Source: Panaeolus papilionaceus
Lineage: Eukaryota; Basidiomycota; Agaricomycetes; Agaricales
Length of the DNA stretch: 64,000 bases
NCBI GenBank assembly: GCA_015501605.1
Contig: JADNRZ010000050.1
Location: 29,197 to 93,196, forward strand
Reading direction: 5' to 3'
In this document: positions 58,712-64,000 of the stretch, piece by piece
How positions within the stretch are numbered: position 1 is the stretch's first letter
Layout: each line of letters begins with the position of its first letter
Notes under the pieces: model-generated
What the model was told of the DNA's origin: nothing
Databases searched by the model: none
Seen by the model: only the letters and a program-made list of their open reading frames with translations
Position numbers and translations under genes: made by a program

Positions 58712-61700
58712 TTATAACCGCTTTCGCTTTCTTGAGGTCTTGCGCGGGGGGATGCGCTTAGACTGCTTAACTAGAGTGTCTCCCTTGACTTCCTTGATAA
58801 GTAACGGAAGATCGATGTAATCTGGGCCTCTCTAAAATGCGTGTCAGGTAAGATCTCAACTCCAGATATTGATCAAACCCACCTGCAGTAAATCTTCGTC
58901 AAACGGGTGATCCCCAAGGTTCCAGCTATCAGGAAGACCTGAATACGGGTCCCAATCGTCTTGATGGTGGCCAGCATCGAGTCCCCATTGATAGTACCCA
59001 GCCATTTCTGCACGAGAAGATACCTCGAACATGTCTTCCTCAAGCCGATGGAGACAGGCTCGATCAACATCTGTATCGATCGATCTTGATGGCATACTTG
59101 ACATCTGGATGTCCCACGCACGATCCATGAGCTCTGTGATCCTTTGCTGAGGCGAGATTGTGGAGTTAGCACTTTGAATGGAATGAGCAATGTAGATTGT
59201 AAATGCATGGGCAATTGGTAATCGAGCGAGCCACGAGAGGCGCAGTTTGGGATCCCCAGCTGTAATATGTTGGTCAAACCAGTTCGAAATCTGCGCCCTC
59301 TCCACGAGGGAAAGGTGACCGACAAATGGGACGGGGGAGTCTGTGAGTGATTGGTTCTTCGATTCGAGCCATCTCTTTGCTGGAACGTCGTTGCTTTTGA
59401 TTGAAAAACTATTCAGTGTGAGCTTCATCAGAACATCTTTGAAAGGAGACAGAATCTCATGAGTGAGTGGTGTGTAAGGGACACTTGTTGGGTCCGAAAG
59501 TATATCTTCAGAAGTTGGGACATCACATGCATGTTTCCACTTTCCAAGCTATACATGCAAGGCGATAGTTAATGAGTTTTATTCGAAAATGAAAAAATAT
59601 AATTAGAAAAGAGGCTTACTCGGATCTTACGTCTCGTAAAGCGGTCCCTCCACAATGCATCATGCAAGTCAGTGAGCAAAACGAAGGAGATTTCAACAGC
59701 TTGATGCAGCACATCTGGGCTGTATTCATTTCCTCTCCACCATCGAACGATCCAACCACTGTCTAGCTTTTGGACGAGCCGTACGGGGTAAAAGTAGGTG
59801 CCGAAACGCGCCAAGGCGCCTCGTCCTGCTCTGTCAATTTGTTAATCCCCAGCACTGGAGGTACAAAAACACTGATCGTACTTTAATCTCGAAGCAAGTG
59901 GCGCTTTGTAGCCCGTACGAGCTTCTATCTTTCTGTGAATATTAATAAGCCAAGAGAATCTGAGGTTGCAGCAGCACAGAAAACGTACTTCCTCTCTGAT
60001 GCACGACGTTTAGGGAGGATGTGTCCTGGATCACAGCTATCACAAATGAAGGACTCCTTGGGAGTCAAATTGCTTGCCCTCCCGTTGCGCTGGTAGGCTA
60101 TATGAGACCAGCCTTTGCATTCGTCACATTGTATCGCAGGTCCATGAATCATTGGGTTGTAATGCAGATTTCCGTCTCCGTTCACGCCACAGAGACAGTC
60201 CAGAGAAAATGACGACAAGGGTAGGGAGCAATTGGAAGGCGCGATGCTAGGCGCACGTGGAGAAGAGTGATCTTCTTGAATATCCATATCGTCTGCTAGA
60301 CTTTCTCTATTCGAGGTAGTGGCCGAATTGAGATTGTATTGGACCTCCTCCTCCGATTCGGGACTATCACTGGCTGCTGAGTCCTGATCTTGGGTTGAAG
60401 AGACACGACAACCACGACCACGACCACGACCACGACAAGTGACATACTCCAGTGTGTTAGCCTTAAATGGGTTATGAAGCCACGTTCGATCCCTGGCTTG
60501 AAGCTGGATAAATTCTGGTTTGGTGTACTTGATGGAACAGGGTGAATTTAAGCCATCCCCTGCAATACTGACGTCAAATTGGTTCGAATGTTGAAGTAGG
60601 AAGATTGAGCTTCAAGACCCCCACGGAGGCGATAAAAGACTTGGTAAACCAAAAATCCTTCTGGAACACGAGGATTGCTGCCAGCAAGATGTGTGTTGAT
60701 TGTGGCTCCAACTTCCTCGATGGGTGCAGCACCATTGGCAGTGTCGTTGTAGGTCAGAATTTTACCGTCATCGCAAACGTATTGCGCAGTAAAGTGGTTG
60801 TGGGAGTCACTGATGAGTCCAAAGCCCAATAGCTCGTAGACGAGACCCGGGTCATCATCAACAAGAGGTAGAGTCGTTGGAAACTTCCATGAAGAGAGAT
60901 TGTTGTCCTCATCAGGTGCGATATCAAAGGTGTAAATCAGTGGCATAGATACAACCAGTTTCCCAGTGCTTGTATGCGTCCCAGAACAGAGGGAAGCGCC
61001 ATCTTTGACTCGCCAGCATGCTGAGTGAGTGATTGGTGCGTGATTTAGTGAAAGGAGGGAGCTGAAATATGATTCGAAATCGCCAGAATATGTTGCATGG
61101 TCCTCACAGGTCAACTGATGAACATGTCCGCGATGCTGCTGCTTCGATATCTGGATGTGGGTACCGCCTGTAGAGTGATTTCCCGAGCAGGTATGGATGT
61201 TGACAGAGTGGATTTCAAATGCTGATATCGAACGAAATGTGGAAGCTTTATCCTCTAAGCGAAGGAGCTGATGAAACCACGACTAATTTCAAAATTAAAA
61301 ATCATGCAAGTGACAGATTGAAGTATGTAGTGCACCAGTAAAGGCTCATGCTCTCCAATAGGACCTATAATCTTGCGTTTTCTTAGCAGTGTTCGTATCT
61401 TGTTCCGATCTTGCTCCATGCTGTAAGCGCCCGATCTTTCAGACAAGCTGAGACGTTGACGGTATTTGAAATGTTCAAGTACAAGTTTGATTGCCGAGTC
61501 CTTGCTCAGACCATCTATAATAATGTCAACTACACCCCAGTCCTTGGACAGACAAACATAAAGAAGTTGTAGCGAGCTGTCAAGCCAACAGGAGTTCTGG
61601 TTCCAAGGATAAAGCAGTGGATGGGAGAGCAAAATTGGGACTGGATGTTTCGTCTATAGTCCAGGTGTAATCATTAGAAACAGTATATCACTGTACAGCA

Positions 61701-63133
61701 TCGCAATACTCAACTGGTTTAGCCTCTTTGGACTTTGATGCATCTCGCCTTTTGGTGCCATCGTTCCTTGGCCTCTTTGGAAGGAGCTCCTTGGCTGTGT
61801 CAGGTGGACGTCCATCATTTCTCTTCCGCTTCTTGCTATCTGCTGGCTCCCCCCGTGTCTTCTTTGTTCGTCCTAAATGTGATGCAATAACCTTCCAGGG
61901 CTCTGCGTCCCCATAACGAATAGGAGTTCCTTCTATTCAATAAGTTTTTCATTAGTCATACAAATGAAAGACAACAATCAAAAGTTACAAACCCAGTGAG
62001 GCGAGAAATAGTTGTTCATAGTAGATAGCAACTGCATGTAAGCTGTACATCCCCTCCAGGAAAGCATGGTTGCGTCCACATGCACTGTAGAGCTTCCAGT
62101 GCATTGATTCCTCGGTGTTTGTAGATGCAGGCAATGAGTCCCATAATTCGATATCCATCTTGCGCTCCGACTCGAAGAGCATCGAAGCTACCGATGGTCT
62201 CATCCACCAATCTATCCAGGATTTAATTTTGGGGAAGTCCTGAACAAGTAGAGCCGCATGAGACAGAAAAAGATCTGATGTTGGTGCGTCCAGAAGTGCA
62301 AGAGCACGCTTCGTAAAGCTCTCCTTTTCGAATGGAGGTACAACACCAGCAATACGGGCAACACGGGAGACCTGGGCACGAAAATGCTCTCGACAGCCTT
62401 TAAGTAAGCGCTCAGCTGCAATCTGGAGCTCTTGTCTGGTTCGAGAATCATCTGGATGTGTTGACCAAAATGTAATGAATGCGGAAATGAACCCAGCATG
62501 CTCTGCCTGACTGAAATCCATAACCTGACAGTAGAATTGTAAGTAAATAGGGGATATACGGATGCATAAAACATGACATACCCCAGCAAAGTCACTGTCA
62601 ACTAGTGTTCGCTTCCGCCTTTTGACCTCGAGCGCAATGCTTTGGAATACAGCCACAAAGTGTTGAGCAAAGTGCTCTGTGCTAGCGCCATTGGTATATG
62701 ACATGACACTCGGAACCCAACAGTGAAGCTGTGGACAATATGTTGATGTGACCATAAGGAGAGAATTGGACTCCTTCCACCAACCGTGAGCCGCATCGTT
62801 TACCATTCCATTGATAGGACCATCGAGAGGGGAGTCCTTAATCAACTGACTGCACATAAATTCGGTTTGCACTGAAATGACTGTAACCTTGCCAATGGTG
62901 GAGTTGATAACAAATCCTGGGTGCTCTATAGCTATTAGTGGTTCATTCATGCCATGAATGAAAGAGTTCTCACGTTGCCAAAACTCGCCAGGCACGTTTC
63001 GTAGCCCTCGTCCAACTGATGGGTAATCTGAAGAGACTTTTTGGTAATCCTCGAAACTCGCCCCGCAGTTCACGATACGAGCTGGGATGCACCAGGAGGA
63101 GAGAGAGACACCGTCAGCAACATTACTTGACAA
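58712..63133 (-). CDS. MULE-type transposase fused to USP peptidase and PHD finger; 5'-incomplete and frameshifted
   Basis: Exons from the front: 63133-62582, 62524-61993, 61932-61715, 61653-61336, 61282-59989, 59932-59882, 59830-59620, 59548-58883 and 58831-58712. The transposase core has Asp in NDAAHG, Asp in VMDFSQAE and Glu in NTEESMHW. A basic Lys/Arg linker follows. A USP (peptidase C19) domain then has NSCWLDSSLQ (catalytic Cys near 61589), a W-x-FP-x2-L strand and a His box HNHFTAQYV...YND near 60795. Next is a PHD-like finger (CLCG...CDECKGWSHIAY...CDSC) and a long C-terminal region ending in a basic tail. The sixth PHD ligand is Tyr. One base is missing near 60581, since exon 61282-59989 is out of frame by one. 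The true start was not found. The product would be a nuclear transposase able to act on ubiquitin; this copy may be inactive. Confidence 0.8.
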
Positions 63134-63893
63134 GATGCGCGATTCAGGCTTAGGGTGAACATGAACATATCGTTCAATTGGTTAGGTAAATACACCTACC
63201 AAGTTTCGTGGAGTAATCCTGAGAACTGAGGTAGTTATCCTACTACAGAAGTTGGCAGGGGGAGGAGGAGGAGGGGGACATCGTCAGCAACATTACTTGG
63301 CAAGATGCGCGAACGGTGCTTAGGTTGAACATGAACGTACCTATAGCTATTAGTCTTGCATTCCGACCCTATAGCTATTAGTCGATCATTCCGGGTCCAA
63401 ATGACAAAAGTCTCACGCTGCCAAAACCTGCCAGGCACGTTTCGTAGCCCTCGTCCCACTGATGGGTAAACTGAAGAGACTTTTTGGCAAACCTCGAAGC
63501 TCGCCCCGCAGTTCACGTTGCGAGGTAGGATGTACCAGGAGGAGGGAGAGACATCGTCAGCAACATTGCTTGGCAAGATGCGTGATTGGGGCTTAGGTTG
63601 AACATGAACGTATCATTCATTTGGTTAGGTGAATGCACATACCAAGTTTCGTGGAGCAAACCTGAGAACTGAGACGGCTATCCTACTATGGAAGTTGGCA
63701 GGGGGGAGGAGGAGCAGGGGGACATCGTCAACAACATTGCTTGGGAAGATGCGTGATTGGTGCTTAGGTTGAACATGAACATACCAATAGATTGATTAAA
63801 CGAATGCACATACCAAATATCAGGGAGTAAACCTGAGAACTGAGGTTGTTATCCAACTATGGAAGTTGGCAGAAGGAGGAGGAGGAGAGGTTA
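63110..63893. repeat. Subtelomeric tandem units carrying fragments of the transposase-gene front
   Basis: The landmark CATCGTCAGCAACATT recurs near 63109, 63278, 63551 and 63721, giving units of about 170 bp and one of about 272 bp. The longer unit contains a second copy (about 63345-63550) of 62925-63115. On the minus strand this encodes the same peptide landmarks (NVAD, NCGASFE, SVGRGLRNVPG, FWQRE) as the first exon of the transposase gene. Each unit also holds a CTAAC branch-like site and a CCTAAG acceptor-like site. The array abuts the telomere. Confidence 0.75.
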
Positions 63894-64000
63894 TTTAGGG
63901 TTTAGGGTTTAGGGTTTAGGGTTTAGGGCTTAGGGTTTAGGGTTTAGGGTTTAGGGTTTAGGGTTTAGGGTTTAGGGTTTAGGGTTTAGGGTTTAGGGTT
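63894..64000 (+). repeat. Telomere, TTTAGGG heptamer repeats
   Basis: Fifteen complete 7-nt units plus two bases run to the end of the window. One unit (63929-63935) is CTTAGGG. The G-rich strand runs 5' to 3' toward the right end, so this is a right chromosome end. The unit is the seven-base type rather than the six-base TTAGGG usual in fungi. Confidence 0.95.

Noticed and set aside
60548..60650. A 59-nt intron repairing the USP/PHD exon
   Set aside because: It fits the phase but would remove a stretch (RGGLEAQSSYFNIR) that looks like a conserved part of the domain, and its donor GTCTTG is weak; a single lost base is simpler.

Overview
The window looks like the right-hand end of a chromosome of a filamentous basidiomycete (Agaricomycete-like). 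It ends in 15 telomeric heptamers running to the last base. The genes carry many short introns (about 50-70 nt) and very small exons. The mobile elements (Ty1/copia, Ty3/gypsy with a YIDD reverse transcriptase, and a MULE-type transposase fused to a USP peptidase and a PHD finger) are of kinds common in mushroom genomes. The organism assignment is an inference from these features.

Layout. 1-5.7 kb: a hypothetical gene, a small secreted protein gene with promoter and 5'UTR intron, and a ten-exon MDR oxidoreductase, all on the minus strand. 5.7-23 kb: gene-poor, relic-rich DNA with three members of one divergent P-loop GTPase family (9.6-10.9 kb +, 17.6-18.8 kb -, 20.6-22.0 kb -), a tiny SKVSG-motif protein gene (16.3 kb -) and a dispersed relic repeat (11.3 and 15.3 kb). 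23.4-24.2 kb: an array of about 29 short hairpins whose stems vary in sequence but stay paired. I consider this the most unusual object here. 24.8-29.7 kb: a young copia element with a 5-bp target duplication, a half-tRNA primer site and one in-frame stop. 30.8-32.5 kb: a solo gypsy LTR, then decayed copies of the SKVSG gene and of a GTPase gene in the same order and orientation as the 16-19 kb pair. 33.3-41.8 kb: a complete, very young gypsy element. 44.7 kb: a third SKVSG gene on the plus strand. 50.6-54.1 kb: a seven-exon gene for a 1022-aa protein with four C2HC zinc-type modules and a His/Pro-rich tail. 58.4 kb: an array of CCGTG boxes spaced one helical turn apart. 58.7-63.1 kb: the MULE transposase/USP/PHD gene. 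63.1-63.9 kb: tandem subtelomeric units that include pieces of the front of that gene. 63.9-64.0 kb: telomere.

Working picture. The MDR enzyme, the secreted protein, the C2HC-module protein and the first hypothetical gene look like host genes. The rest is a subtelomeric accessory zone shaped by retrotransposons, duplication and decay. The GTPase and SKVSG genes have been duplicated together at least once and may form a two-gene unit. I built exon structures by hand from splice sites, reading-frame phase and paralogue comparison; they are predictions. Long stretches (5.7-9.5, 12.6-15.3, 41.9-44.6, 44.9-50.5 and 54.1-58.4 kb) contain nothing I can defend as coding.
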